64,000 nucleotides of DNA. Source: Piromyces finnis. Lineage: Eukaryota > Neocallimastigomycota > Neocallimastigomycetes > Neocallimastigales > Neocallimastigaceae. Each line of letters starts with the position of its first letter. Position 1 is the stretch's first letter. Below, piece by piece: positions 47,322 to 61,869 of the stretch. The DNA lies in NCBI GenBank assembly GCA_002104945.1, contig MCFH01000099.1, positions 1 to 64,000 on the forward strand, written 5' to 3'. A program made the position numbers and the translations under genes. Below the pieces are notes generated by a model. The model was not told the DNA's origin and ran no database searches. It saw only the letters and a list, made by a program, of their open reading frames with translations.

Positions 47322-50093
47322 ATGGACATATTCAATAAAGATTTTGAAAATATAATTCAATTAATAGAAAATGATGATTTAAAATCTTTAAAAAGTTATT
47401 TAGAAAATAATAATATAAAAATTGAAAAATTTAATAATTCTTTTTTTGATATATTAATATATGCAATAGAATCACGGACATCTATTAGTATTATTGATTT
47501 TATTATTGAACAATGTTCTTATTCTAATCTTAATTATACATTTTATGATAATGGAGTACTAAAGAACAAATATAATTTTTCCTATAAACATCATATAAGT
47601 GATAATGGGTGGAAAGTTCCTTTATTTTCTGCTATTGCATTTAATAATTTTGAAATTTCAAACTTATTAATTGGGAAAAAGGCAAATATTAATTATGTTA
47701 TAAAAGAGAAAAAGCATTCCGAAAAAAATATACTACAGTATTTGGAACATATTTATTATCTTAATAAGAAAAATTTAAATTATGTATTAAATAATGGTTT
47801 TCATGTAAAAGGCATAACATTTGATTTAATGAATAAGTTAATTAGTGTAGATAATGATGGTTTTTTAGATATCATATTTAAACATTATATATTTAATAAT
47901 TCTTTCATTCTAGGTTTTCTATATTTTAATAAAAGTAGAACACCTTTATCAAAAAAACAATTAAAGCAAATTGTGTTTAAAGAAAAAAGTAAAATTAAGA
48001 TAAAAAAAAGTATGTATCAAAATGCATTTATTCTCTGTTTTGAAAGAATGGATATTATTGAATTACTTATGGAAAACGATGTTCGAGATCCGACAGCTAT
48101 ATTAAATCAAATTAATATCTATGTATTATTGGAAAATGCCCTTTTTCTTCAGTCATTAAATATGGTAAAAAGAATATTAAGTAATTCTTTTGTAAAATTT
48201 GATATTAATAAATTAGAGAATATATTTCAACATGAAATTAGAAACAATCGATACGAGAACTTGAAATACGCTCTAGAAATTCTTGAAAAGAATTGTTCTT
48301 TTAATATTAATCAATTAAATTTTGAAAAATTACTTTTACATGCAACTCATGATAATGATAATTCGTTATATATTAAGTATAAGGAGATAAAAGATGTCAA
48401 CCATAAAATTATTATATTTCTTCTTCAATTCATTTTGAAAGCACCGATTCATTGTATAGAACGTATTGATGTCTCATTATTAAAAAATAAAGGTCCTTCA
48501 TATTTATCATTAATATTAAATGCTTTAATAATTTTGCAAGAATTACCCTTGATTAAATTTCTATTGGAAAAGGATGAATTAAAAGTAGTCTTAAATATTA
48601 ATAGTCCAGATAAAAATAATAATTTCCCTATCTTTATAGCCTTATCCAAAACTTACTCAGACGAAAATTATTTGGAGAGTTTAAAAATATTCGAATATTT
48701 ATTAATAAAGGGTGCTAATTGTGCAGTGATGAAGCATGACGAAACTTTATGGTCATCCGTAATAAATGCTAGAAATTATTTTACCATTAAATGCTTATTA
48801 AAAAACTGTTGTTTAGCGCAACAAAGAAAAGATGTATTACAAGGCCAGGGATTGTTGAGAAGGCTTGAAGAAAATGAAAACTATAATGTTGATCGTACTG
48901 ACGATATTATATTAAAAATTTATGATAATTTAGATGAATGGAGACCATTAGTTTGTGCAATTTGTAATGACGATTTAAATTTGGTTCAAGATATAATTAA
49001 AGAAATGAAAATTAAGAGGTGTAATGATAAATTATTTCCCAATTTTTTAGTTATTTCTTATTTAATAGATCGTAAAGAAATTTTTAAATGGTTGATTGAA
49101 AATGTAAATATTAATGAGTGTGATCAATATGGTTGTACCATATTATTTTATGCTATTGTTAAAGGTGATTTAGAGGTAGTTCATTTTTTAATGAATGCCA
49201 ACGTCAATGTTAACGTTGTATATTATAATAAAAAACAACCCATACGAAACCATGATAAACAATGGAATGATATTTTGGATATTGGTTTTAAAAGGTATTT
49301 ATCAATGATAGGAAACATGTATAATAATAAAAAAAATGTTCATAATCAAACAATGTATAGTGCTGGAGATTTTTCTCTTCATATATCCATTTATTGTGCA
49401 AATAAAGATGTTACCTATTCATTACTTCATCATAACAATATTAATATAGATGTCTATAATGAACAGGAAGAAACTCCCTTAATATCTCTTATTAAAAATC
49501 AATATTTTACTATGGATGATAAAGTTGAAATAATAAAAGTACTTATTGCCAAAGGGGCTAATATTCAATATATTAACAAAAAAAGTAAAAAGTCGCCATT
49601 GGCCTATGCCATTCAATATCATTCTTTACCCATTATAAAGTTATTAATCGAACATGGTGCTAATTTTAATAGTAATATGATGCTTCTAGAACAAAACCAA
49701 TCTTTAATTAGGTTCACTATTTTACAAGGAGATTTTGAAATTTACAAGTATTTTGTAGATTCCATCCATAAGGATATATTTAATGATAATAATTTTATAT
49801 GTTCTCTAATGGAGACGTTTAATAAGCATAAGAATTTAGAGATCTTTAAGCATTTAATAAGAAATATGATCGATATTAATAATTTTTCATGTGACATTCT
49901 ACCAGTGATCATCTCTGTTAGTCATTTAGAATTATTAAAATTATTTGTGGAATATGGATTAGATTTAAAGGGAAAATCTAAAGATTTTGGTGAAAAAGCT
50001 CTTCAATATGCCATTAACAATGAAGTATTATCCATAGCAGAATATTTAATTGAAAATGGTGTAAATTCGTCTTATCTTTCAGAGAATATTTAA
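47322..50093 (+). CDS. Ankyrin-repeat protein
   Basis: An intronless 923-aa ORF from ATG 47322. No signal peptide or membrane helix, so probably cytosolic. Ankyrin units are visible along the length, clearest at about 600-635 (GCTILFYAIVKGDLEVVHFL), about 725-760 (ETPLISLIKNQ...LIAKGANIQYI), 758-785 (SPLAYAIQYHSLPIIKLL, then EHGANF) and the C-terminus (EKALQYAINNEVLSIAEYLI, then ENGVN). The N-terminal half is more divergent, though the helix-turn-helix periodicity persists (IIQLIENDDLKSLKSYLE). Large families of such proteins are typical of gut fungi. Ankyrin repeats mediate protein-protein contacts, but the partner is unknown. Codon use is A/T-extreme (AAA, TTA, ATA), unlike the xylanase, eS1 or Stm1-like genes, suggesting low expression. 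Confidence 0.92.
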   Translation: MDIFNKDFENIIQLIENDDLKSLKSYLENNNIKIEKFNNSFFDILIYAIESRTSISIIDFIIEQCSYSNLNYTFYDNGVLKNKYNFSYKHHISDNGWKVPLFSAIAFNNFEISNLLIGKKANINYVIKEKKHSEKNILQYLEHIYYLNKKNLNYVLNNGFHVKGITFDLMNKLISVDNDGFLDIIFKHYIFNNSFILGFLYFNKSRTPLSKKQLKQIVFKEKSKIKIKKSMYQNAFILCFERMDIIELLMENDVRDPTAILNQINIYVLLENALFLQSLNMVKRILSNSFVKFDINKLENIFQHEIRNNRYENLKYALEILEKNCSFNINQLNFEKLLLHATHDNDNSLYIKYKEIKDVNHKIIIFLLQFILKAPIHCIERIDVSLLKNKGPSYLSLILNALIILQELPLIKFLLEKDELKVVLNINSPDKNNNFPIFIALSKTYSDENYLESLKIFEYLLIKGANCAVMKHDETLWSSVINARNYFTIKCLLKNCCLAQQRKDVLQGQGLLRRLEENENYNVDRTDDIILKIYDNLDEWRPLVCAICNDDLNLVQDIIKEMKIKRCNDKLFPNFLVISYLIDRKEIFKWLIENVNINECDQYGCTILFYAIVKGDLEVVHFLMNANVNVNVVYYNKKQPIRNHDKQWNDILDIGFKRYLSMIGNMYNNKKNVHNQTMYSAGDFSLHISIYCANKDVTYSLLHHNNINIDVYNEQEETPLISLIKNQYFTMDDKVEIIKVLIAKGANIQYINKKSKKSPLAYAIQYHSLPIIKLLIEHGANFNSNMMLLEQNQSLIRFTILQGDFEIYKYFVDSIHKDIFNDNNFICSLMETFNKHKNLEIFKHLIRNMIDINNFSCDILPVIISVSHLELLKLFVEYGLDLKGKSKDFGEKALQYAINNEVLSIAEYLIENGVNSSYLSENI

Positions 50094-50492
50094 TAATATT
50101 CTTTTTGTATGTGTATATAACAAAAATCATTATTTCTTTTTTTTTATATTTATATTTCCTTTCCTTCAATTTAAAGTTAGAAATACTATCTTTTATTCTT
50201 TTGTAAATTTGAAATGATATTTAATATTATATATATTTTATATTAAATAAAAAAGATGTATAATATTAAAAAATAAAAATATTAATATATATAAAATGAA
50301 ATATATAATTAAAGATTTTGGATAGTTTTTTCAACATTTATTATTATATATATATATATATTATATTTTATTTATTTTTAATAATGTTTTAAAGATAGAA
50401 ATTATTGTTATTATTATCATGAATTTTTTTTTTTTTTAAATTTTTATTTATTTATAGTTTGTTATTATTTATTAATAAAGTATAATCAATGA
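50094..50492. other. Convergent intergenic spacer
   Basis: 399 bp between the 3' ends of the ankyrin gene (+) and the TMEM62-like gene (-). A/T-rich; no gene. Confidence 0.6.
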
Positions 50493-52397
50493 TTATTGAG
50501 CTAATTCTAATTTTTCTAGATCCTCCGGATCTTTATCATGATTTTTAATTCTACGCCTGACAATTAAAATAATTAAAAACCATGAATATAAACAAATCCA
50601 GACAGGGAAAGGAGAAAGTATAACTGTGAATATTCCACCACTTATAAAACTTGTAAGGAACGCTATTAACATTTGAAAAATACCAAGAATACTTAAAAAT
50701 AATAATGAAATAATATGGTTTCGTTTTGATTTATGATTTAGATAGACAATAATAATGGTATTAATAAATGGTATCAGGAAAAATATCACCATATACATTC
50801 CATATTGATCAAAAGTATTAGCCCACTGACCTGAACCATATAAACCGTACAAAAATTCGCCGAAAAATCGTGAAATATGTTCACTGGTTCTAGCCATTAT
50901 ACCTATTTTTGCAGGGAGAACAAGCAAACATATCACCAATATTTGTAATGGATAAAAAATACCATTAAATGTGAAAGCTTCTATAAATGGTAATAAGATT
51001 GCTCGTTTGAAGAAACTGTTTTGTAAACTTTTTGTTTCCTTAAGAATAACATCGCCAATATATTTAGTAGGGAGAAAAGGAAGATCTGGATGATTTGGAA
51101 TGATATATTTGATGGAATAAAATCTTGGAAGTAGAATAATCAATTCGTATATAATATATTCAATACCAAATAGTATTGGAAGCTATATTTGAAAGAATTA
51201 TAATATTTATGTATAAATTCATACACCATCATAAAGAAGAAGAAGAAGAAGAAAAAAAAAAAAATAGTTAGTTTAAATTTTTTAATCTTACAAGAAAAAT
51301 TTATCAATGGATGAAAATTAAATTTATTAAAAATAAATATACTAACAGATTTAACTAAAACTGATGTTAATACAAGTTTACTAAAGAATGTTGTATTCAA
51401 ATCATCTTTTTTTCCATCATGACGAAACGTTATGGCATTTTCACCTTTTTGATTATTATTATCAATGGCCACAATTTTTAACTGATGTGACTTACCATCA
51501 TTATATAATGAACTATCCCATTTTGCAATCCAGAGTGGGGGTGTATTAAATTCATATGTGTATTTTTCATCTATGGATTGATTTTTTTCATTTCTAGAAT
51601 TAATATTTATGACATCGTTAGATCTTTTGTTCAAACTCTTATTTCCTACATATTCAAATTGTGTTGATTGAAGCTTATTATCAATATAGAAAGAAAGTTT
51701 TAAATTTTCTGAAGATTGACTACTAAATACCAAAACTCTAATGATATTTGATGCTAAAGCTTCATTAACCGGTTCTTTTGTTTTTAATATAAATTTACTA
51801 TTTTTAGGTGAAGTGATATGAACAATAGGTGGTATGTTTTGTTTAAATACCTCTGGTGGGTTATTATTTAATTCTTCTATCACAGAAGTTTTAAAATCAT
51901 ATGGTAATTTTGGCAATGGAAGTACATTATCCGTTACAGATACAATATCATTATCAACTGCAATAATACGATATTTACCATGTAATTTGAAATCGTTTAA
52001 TTCTAGTTCTAAGAAATTGTTGTGGTAAGCATACATATATTCTCCTATATATATATATATATTTAAATATTATTATAAATAAATATATTCTGTATTCTAT
52101 TATAAATTAAAGTCTAAATAAAAAAAAAATTTTTTTTTCTTCTTACCAGCAATATTATGAAAATGACCACTAAGTAATAATGAAATATCTTTGGTATAAT
52201 CTTCCCATTTTTTACCCGAAGAAGATTTTCCGAATTTTGCAGTTGTTTCAGGATAGTGTATAAATACAAAATTGTGTTTATTTTGTGGTTGTTCCTTTGC
52301 TTTGTCCATTGATTCACTAAACATATCCATTGTTATTTCATCAATAACACCAAAAAATGGATTTGTTGCTGTATATATAGGACTTTAAATTCAAAAA

Positions 52398-52457
<60 letters not shown>

Positions 52458-53463
52458 AATAATATAGGATATTGAACATTTATTTGATAGAATCGAAGAA
52501 AGAAAAATAATATTTTTTATTTTTATTTTATTCTATTTTATCTATCTATATAATTTATAATTATATTAATGACTTACCATCCATCTAAACCAATAAATGA
52601 ATAAGAGCCAAAAGACGTTTCATAATTAAATGAAAAACCTCTTGTTTTTGTTTTAGAATAATCTTTAAAATAATTGTATTGATGATTCCATTCAGGCACT
52701 AAAAAGCAGTCGTGGTTACCTCTTAAGTCCCATAAAAAAGTTCCATTATTTTTATTTAAAACACCGGTATACTCGAGAATTTTATGATACATTTTCCATT
52801 CCACTTCATGTGTTCCAAATTTTACACCTCCTAAATTTTTTGAGTTTGTTATGTCACCGGTAATAAAAAGAAAATTGGGTTCAATGATAGGTATTAACTT
52901 TTTTAAAAAGTAAAATAAATGACCTTGAGCACCTTTTGTAAAAACATCGGACATATGAATATCTGAAATCTTTATTGTTTTATATATTATATAAAGATAT
53001 TTAAATAATTTCAATTAAGAAATTTTTATTAATTATTAATGAATTTCATTTTGTTTGTTATATTAAATAGAAATAATCATCACAGTAAAGAAATATCAAC
53101 TATTTTCTCAAATATAATATGTTTAATATATTAAAATTCCTTAGCTCTAAAATACTATATTTATTTATATATTTTAAAAAAAAAACAAAGAAAATGATTT
53201 ATAATTCAAACCTGAGCAAAGTATAACAAATTATCCGGTTTAGAATATTTTAATTCTGAATTTTCTATTACATTGCTGTTATTTGAAGTGGTATCATAAA
53301 TCTTACTTATATTTGGGGAAGCATTTTTTAAGTCTTCTTTTCCAATATGAGGTTTCGTACCTTCATGTTGTGCAATAAAATGTATCGAGAAACCAATACA
53401 ATAAAATATTATTGTTATTAAAAATATCCAGTAATGTTTTAATTTTATTATAGTGTCATTCAT
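50493..53463 (-). CDS. TMEM62-like membrane-bound metallophosphoesterase
   Basis: A 755-aa protein from five exons: 53463-53212, 52969-52578, 52382-52147, 52044-51347, 51182-50493. A signal anchor (about 11-31) is followed by a calcineurin-like phosphoesterase domain whose metal ligands are all visible: SDIH (86-89), GD (122-123), GNHD (168-171), FIHYPE and GHFH (287-290). A beta-rich middle region (PPIVHITSPKN, PLWIAKWDSS) precedes a C-terminal multi-helix membrane domain (about 527-740). This order matches animal and fungal TMEM62 proteins; their substrate is not established. Start is the ATG of MNDTII; a longer frame begins only at a TTG. Introns 1 and 2 end in AAAG. Exon 1 uses GTTTGA and exon 4 GTTAGT as donors, so those two junctions are less certain. 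Confidence 0.85.
52402..52459. repeat. (AAAT)n microsatellite in a TMEM62-like intron
   Basis: About 14 AAAT units in the second intron, just inside the 5' side of exon 3 on the minus strand. Confidence 0.93.
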
Positions 53464-54509
<1,046 letters not shown>

Positions 54510-55517
54510 TTAAACGGAATCTTGAATAGCTGGTTCCTTAAAAGCTCTAGAAACCTTTGAACCCATATCATCATTACCTCCGTGAAGTTCCATAAGTTTT
54601 CCGACATCGAATTTTGGAGCCTTAAGAATTTTAACCTTACGAACATAAACATTTTGTAATGGATAAATATTTTGACATTCCTTTTCAATTCTTTTACCCA
54701 TAACTTCAAGAGTTAATTTTTGAACTAATTCTTTAATATCACAGTTAGAAGCTTCCTTTTGGACAATATCAAAAATCTTCTTTCTAATTTGTCTAATTTG
54801 AGCGGTTTGGGCATAAGTAGTTTTTCTAAGTTGATTTCTACGTCTTTGAGTGAAAGCAATAACGAAGAAACGAAGAAGATAACCATCATTAGTCTTAACA
54901 TCTAAATAGGCTTCAATTAAAGATTGCCATTTCTTAACCATAGACTTTAATTTGTCGGAAGTAATGTTCATTCCATGGAAGTTTGTAAGACAGTTTTTAC
55001 CTTGGACTTCATCAACTCTAAGCTTGATCTTACGGAAGGCATCTTCTTGGTTACCAGTGAGATCAGCAACTGAAACGTCAACAACACTACCCTTAAGATA
55101 ATCAGATGAATTTTCTTTAAAAAGGATAAATAAATAATGAAAGGTTAATATAAATATATATTTTCAATTATATTTTCTTTTTTTTTTTTTTTTTTTATCC
55201 TTATCTACCCTAAAAATTAAAGTTTACTTACTTAAACCTTGAGTACGGTTAACAAGAGTCTTACCAATATCTCTGTTTTCATAGAAATTTGGAGCCTTGA
55301 TATCATACCATTCTTTTCTGGTAAATGGATCGATACTAAGTTAAAATATAATTTTAATTCACACGTTAATATTTAAAAATTTCTAAAATTGAATAACGAC
55401 TTATCAACAAAAATTATAATACATATGAAATCTTACATCTTCTTCTTGAGACCTTTTTTACCTTTAGAAAGACGCCTAATTAATTGTTACATTATAATAA
55501 CACAAATTACAAATAGA

Positions 55518-55592
<75 letters not shown>

Positions 55593-56271
55593 TTATAACT
55601 ATTTAATATTATAAAAATGGATATAATTGCATATTCATATTTATGTTCATATTTAATTAAAAATAAATTCATTAAAAAAGAAAGTTAAAAACTATTTAAA
55701 TTAAAAGTAATAATTATTATATCAAGAATAATTCTATAATTACTCTTGAAATTTATTCTAACCTATTTTCCAACACTACATAATGTTTGTAACAACTACT
55801 TAATAATTATATAAATTTCAAAAAAAAAAAAAAACTCTACAATAATTAAATTATATTATTGTGTTTAAATAATATTAAATTAATGATGGACTTTAAATAA
55901 AATAATTATATATATTTATTTTAATTCTATTAATAATTGGACTTAAAATTAAATATATAATAATTATTAGACAAAAATACTTTTTAATGTTTTAATAAAA
56001 CCATTTCTAATTTAAAAAAGAAATGAATTTCTATTAAAATAAAAGGAATTTCTGAATCAGCACCACATTATTTAAAATATAAAAAATAAAACACTTTATT
56101 ATTAATAATTCATACTCAAAAAATTTTATTCAAATAAATTATTTAATTCATTCTTTTAATATATTTCAAATATTTTATTAGCAAAAAATGAATTTGAATT
56201 ACTTTAAATATATATATTTTTTAAATTATGAGTTGAATTTTTAAAATTTACTTGTTTTTTCCAACGGCCAT
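54510..56271 (-). CDS. RPS1: 40S ribosomal protein eS1 (Rps1/RPS3A)
   Basis: A small-subunit ribosomal protein on the 40S platform near the mRNA exit. Exons 56271-56252, 55475-55437, 55335-55232 and 55114-54510 give 255 aa, the usual fungal length. The spliced N-terminus [20 protein letters not shown] and the joins at [39 protein letters not shown] and [19 protein letters not shown] match the highly conserved family, so the splice sites are well fixed. The first exon is only seven codons, followed by a 776-bp intron that holds an (AAT)n tract. The third intron ends in AAAG. Codon use is biased to C/G-ending codons, as expected for a highly expressed gene. Confidence 0.97.
55519..55589. repeat. 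(AAT)n microsatellite in eS1 intron 1
   Basis: About 23 uninterrupted AAT units within the first intron. Confidence 0.95.
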
Positions 56272-56945
56272 TTTTTTTTTTTTTACTTTTCCTTTACAAT
56301 TAATTTAAAATAAATTATATATATAAAAAAAAAAAAAAAAAAAATTCTTTGTGTGTTTTTAAAGTAAGATGGTAAAACATAATATGATTGGTCTAGAATT
56401 AATTAGTTTGTTGGTTTTTTTCCTTATTTTTTTATATTTTTATTTATATTTTTTTCCACATTATTAATGCCTTTTAAAGAAGGTTCTTATTTTAATATTC
56501 ACAATACTTTTAAAAATAAAAGAAAAATAATAATATATAGTTTGACAAAAAAAATATATATATTATAAATTATAATATTCTTTTCATTATATATGGAATT
56601 GATTTGAAGAGTTTCAATGTTATAATTTATATATCTATATTTTTAAGAAAATATGATGATTTGTTATAGAAGAAAATGGTCAATTATTTTAATTAGTATT
56701 AATAATATTAATGAAATTATAGAAATCCTTTAATTGTAAATAATTTATTGTAAAATATTATAAGTCCAAAGAGTCTTTAGGTATATCCTTACTATTTTAT
56801 AAAATTTAAAATATTCCTATTTCATCATAACTTTTTTCTTTTTAAATATTAAAGACTGAATTTTTTGTTACTAATACATAAAATATTTCAAGTTATATGA
56901 TAAAAAATAGATTTTTTTATAAATGTTTAATTTCTTCTTTTTTTT

Positions 56946-56989
<44 letters not shown>

Positions 56990-57274
56990 AAATATATATT
57001 TAATTATTTTTATTGTTTTAAAATGTTTTTTATTATTATTTTTTCTTTTTTTTTTTTTATTATTATCAATATTTTATTATTTATATAAAATAAATACTAT
57101 TTTTTTTTTTTTTAGTTTTTTAAATATTTCTTCAAGTGTATTTAATTTTATATTTATGCTAATGCTAATTATTATTTTTTGATTCCTAAATCTAATTAAT
57201 AAATAGTTACTATAATTATTATTATTAATTATTTGATTTATTAATACACTTTTTTTTTATTATTATTACAAAAT
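56272..57274. other. Gene-free spacer
   Basis: Upstream of eS1 and downstream of Mo25. It contains a 40-nt poly-A run near 56949. The 63-codon ORF across this run (56897-57088) is rejected. Confidence 0.65.
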
Positions 57275-59248
57275 TTATTTTCCATTATCAAGATTATAAA
57301 TTTGTTTTATTAAGAATGCCTTTTCTTCATTGAATTGTTCATCATCTTTTTTTTTATTTATTTTGAGGTTATTGGTATATAAAAATAAAATTAAATATTT
57401 TGTTAATATTAAATTTGTTTATTAAATAAAGATATTATATTTCATATAGAAATGATGATGGTTATGTTTACCTGAACGATCATTATGGAAGTTACGTAAA
57501 AAGGTTAAAAGCTTTTCTTTATTCTTTTGTAATATATCTAAAATTGGTGGAGTCTTATTTGGGTTGGCAACAAAGACCTTTTAATATTAAATATTTAAAA
57601 AAAAAAGTTTTATAATTAAGATTTTTTTTTAAAAAAAAAAGAAAAAAAAATTAATAAAACTTGAAATTACCTTGAATACATGGAAGGCTTCGAATTGAAT
57701 ATTTCTACTTTTATCTCTTAATAAATTCATCATTAATTTTAAGTTTTCTGCGTTTGTAATATATCTACTCATAATGTTGAAATTTGTACGATCAAGTAAT
57801 AATTCACCAAGAAGCTTTATATAGAAATATTTAAAAAAGGATAGATTAATATATTCATATATATTAAAATCGTCAATAATTCTTACTACTATTATACTAT
57901 TACACTATTATACTATTATATTATTTTACCTTTAAAGATTGTCTCTTGGTAACATAATTATTGGAAACAAGTAATTGTGTGTAGTGTTCAAAAACCTAAT
58001 AATATATATATATGTATATTTTTTTTTTAAATTTTTATATAAATAGTAAAATTTAATATTTTGGTATAAGAAAATAAATATTTATTATATTAATTTTTTA
58101 AAAGTTTATATAATATTATGTACTTGATCATAGTTAGCTTCTAAAAACTCAGCGACTAAAGCCTTATGTCTTGTCAAAAGATCCTTTATTATATTGAATA
58201 ACCATTATTATTAGTTTAAAATAATTTATTATTAAAAGTTTATATTTATTTTTTATAGTTTAACAATTTTAATTGTCTAATTACTTTAAAGGTAGCAAAT
58301 GCATCAGATGCAATATCAAAAGTTGAAAGTTCTACATAACTAAAGAATCTCCAAAAATGTTGAGAGTATAATACAATTTTAGCTAATGGTTCATGTCTTA
58401 TACATTCTCTGAGCATAATACCACAATTTAATGCGATATCTTGATTATCGTAGCTAATTATCAATAAAATAAAAAAATTTATATAATTTTATAAATATTA
58501 ATGAGATATTTTTAGTTTTTCTTTTTTTTTTTTTTATTTTCCATTTTTCTTATTGCTATTAATGATCCATACCCATTAATTAATTGAAATATTATTTCTT
58601 CCTTGTTAGCAATATATTCGACGGTTGGGGAACGTGTTCCTATTTGTCTACGTAATATATTATTGAAAATTTGAGCAACATCTTTCTTGGCCTTAAATTA
58701 TTATTATAATGATAATGACATAGACAATGAAAAACAAAAAGAATATCAAAAATAACAATTATAATATAAAAACGAGAGTTTTAATATTAATATTTTCATC
58801 TTATAATATTGACAGTTATTTAAATATTTACTTCAAATTCAAATTTTCCAATATTCTGAACAAGTAATTGTAATAAATCGTTTCCATAAACTTCTTGTGA
58901 TAATTGAACGACTAATTCTGGTACTGGGTCATTTTCTTTTTATTGTATGTAAATATAAAACATTAAATGTTGAATAATAGTTTATATCATATTCATTATT
59001 TTTATTATTATAATAATCGTAAAAACAAAAGGATATATAAAATATGAATATATTTAGAATAATAAGGAAAATATTTCGAAATCATTTAAAATAAATGAGT
59101 AAAGTATTGACTAATTTAAATAAATTAAATATTTTTATCACTTTATTTTTCGTACCTCCATCACCATAAAGAATATTTTTCATTGATACTAAATTTCTTG
59201 AAATTTCTTCATTTGACTTTTAAATTATCAATTAATATAAATAATAAG

Positions 59249-59281
<33 letters not shown>

Positions 59282-59452
59282 ATAATTAATCAATATTTAT
59301 TTCATATTGCAAAAAGGAATATATATTGAAATTTATTTATAATTTACCTTTCTTTTATCACCTCCAGAAGCCTCTAATTTGATAATTGCATCTCTTGTAT
59401 TTTTAACTAATTCTTGTGGAGTCTTAGTTTTCGTTTTGAATAAGAAACTCAT
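57275..59452 (-). CDS. Mo25/Hym1 (CAB39) scaffold protein
   Basis: An armadillo-like scaffold that activates GCK-family kinases; in fungi (Hym1) it belongs to the RAM/morphogenesis network controlling polarity and cell separation. Ten exons: 59452-59348, 59216-59156, 58935-58832, 58691-58573, 58453-58285, 58183-58124, 57995-57930, 57814-57671, 57577-57472, 57345-57275, giving 334 aa, close to the usual 340. Conserved along the length: [103 protein letters not shown] and [15 protein letters not shown]. All nine introns are short and in phase; seven end in AAG. The conservation fixes these splice sites well. Confidence 0.96.
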
Positions 59453-61064
59453 TTTGGTGAGATTTTATATACTTTTTTAAAATCTTTTTTTAATTATATA
59501 TTTGTTACATATATAAAAAAATTAGTATTATATATATAAAATAATATTTAACGTTAATACTAATGATATGGTGATTAAATAATTTATAGTTTTTATTTAT
59601 ATAGTATATAACATATAATTATATATCCATTTATAAAAAAACATAAAATAAATAGTAAAATGGTCCATCTAATATTTTTATTTTATAATTCAATTTTTTT
59701 TTTTTAATAAATTTTACTAATAAGTACTGTTTTTTTATGATGAAAAAATTAAACATTGATATATATATATCATATTCTACTATTTTTATTAGTGATTATT
59801 TTTATATTTTTTAGTATTTATATATGCATATATTGACGTTCCATATACTAATGATAAAACATCAATATTTTGAATTTGTGAATGTTATTTATTTTTAATT
59901 ATATTGTCTATATTTTAATATATTCTTCTTTTTCTTGTTGTTATTGTTGTTATTATCATTGTGACTTTTAATATTTTATTTATTGTTTAAAAGCTTGTAT
60001 TAAACAAACGTCTTTATTCATTTATTCTAATTAATATGTTGTTAAAATGGTTTTATATTTTGTAATAATTATTTTTGAAATAAATACATATATACACTAT
60101 ATATACTTTTATTTCTGATTTATATATATATAGATATTAAACATTAATAACTAGAGAATAATAAATATTTGATAATATTAATGTCTTTTTACTAATTATG
60201 CTTTTAATTTATTTTTATTATTTAAAATTTTTAAAATACTGAAAATGGTATGTATTGTATGTATTGATATTTTATATATCCTATTTTTTTTTTAAAGGTT
60301 TATAAATAGGATATTGACTTTTCATTTATATTTATATATATTTATATATATATTCACTTGTCATTTATAATATGCATTGAATATTACTTTTTTTTATAAA
60401 TTCTCTTTGGTGAAAAGACAATAGTTTTCTTAATAATAAAATTATATAATATATATTAGATATTAGAATAAGAATCTTTACTTTTATATAAAAGAAAAAA
60501 AAAAAAACCAAAGTAATTGTTTTATTATTATTAATTATTAATGAAATAATTAATGTTTTAATTACTTTTTTTTTACTTTTTTTTTATTATTCTTTTTTAT
60601 TATTATTATTATTAATATTAATATTAATATTAATATTAATTTTTTTTTTTTTTTAAAAAAATTTATTTAAAAAAAAAGTTTGGAATTCATACCTAATACT
60701 AATAATTATAATTTTGTTATATATTAAAAGTTAATGGGAATATATAAATTCAACTATACTATTTAAAATATTAACAACCTGATAATTATCTCTAAATTAT
60801 TATTTATTATACTTTATTTATAAATATAAATAAATAAAAAACTAGTTTATTTAAAAAAAAAAAAAAGACTACCCTCTTGATAATTAATCTTTAAATGGTT
60901 TCTGCAATGATTCTTATATTTATATATATTATAATATATTGTACAATTGAGTTAAAACTATAAATATAAATAAGAATAATATATGGTGTTAAAACTATAT
61001 AATATATGAGTGATAAAAATTTTAAATACAATTGTAATACTATGTATTATATGTATGATACATT

Positions 61065-61133
61065 CCACTAAATATGGGTATGCTATGTATATTTAGTGGA
61101 TATTCTATATAACCATACAATATATAGAATATC
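61065..61133. repeat. Two abutting inverted repeats
   Basis: CCACTAAATAT (61065-61075) pairs with ATATTTAGTGG (61089-61099). GATATTCTATATA (61099-61111) pairs with TATATAGAATATC (61121-61133). The two stems share base 61099. Confidence 0.85.
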
Positions 61134-61249
61134 TTGAAAAAGTAAAAAAAAAAAAAAAAAAACTAGAATAGAATAGAACAGGTAGGTTTACTCTATACTA
61201 TTCCCCTTTACACGTGCAACTGTATTGGAAAAAAAAAGAGAGAATCATG

Positions 61250-61280
<31 letters not shown>

Positions 61281-61342
61281 TTTAATATGCTTTATTTCAT
61301 CATTGATAACTAAAAAAAAAAAATTAAAATAAAAAAAAATAT

Positions 61343-61344
61343 TC

Positions 61345-61376
<32 letters not shown>

Positions 61377-61396
61377 TAGAATAATAATAATAATTA

Positions 61397-61442
<46 letters not shown>
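61343..61442. repeat. Interrupted (AAT)n microsatellite
   Basis: AAT units with two TTAGAATAAT interruptions. Confidence 0.92.
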
Positions 61443-61447
<5 letters not shown>

Positions 61448-61869
61448 GAATACATTATATATTATTATTACAATATAAAAAAGTTGGTATATTAATATTT
61501 ATTAAGAAAAACGTTAAAATACTTAAAATTATGTTTACATTATAATTTTATGTAAAAAGTTTTTTTTTCTTTTCTTTTCAGATAATATCATCATTAGTAA
61601 AACGTAATTTAATAAAAAAGAAATTAAAGAAATAAATATATAATAATAGTAATAGTAAAATTAATATATATATATAATATGTACATCTTTAATTTTTTTT
61701 TTTTTTTTTCATTTTTTTTTTTCAATAAATATATTATAATGTTGCTTTCAAAAAAAAAAAAAAAAAAAAAAAGATATGTAATTATCTTTCTCATGAGATG
61801 ATGACTTATCCTTGTAGTGTATTTTTTACCAATTAATACATAATTTTTTTTAATAATTTTTCTTAATAA

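Larger units (their letters stand above)
59453..61869. other. Gene-free spacer
   Basis: 2.4 kb between the Mo25 start and the 3' end of the RING-CH-like gene. A/T-rich; it holds an AAT tract at 61343-61442 and two adjacent hairpins at 61065-61133. No gene. Confidence 0.6.

Noticed and set aside
51140-51346. Read-through extension of TMEM62-like exon 4 (poly-Phe stretch)
   Set aside because: The frame runs into low-complexity sequence; splicing at GTTAGT to TATAG at 51183 keeps phase and restores the membrane domain.
56897-57088. 63-codon ORF across a poly-A run
   Set aside because: Poly-Lys and Phe/Ile low complexity with no family.
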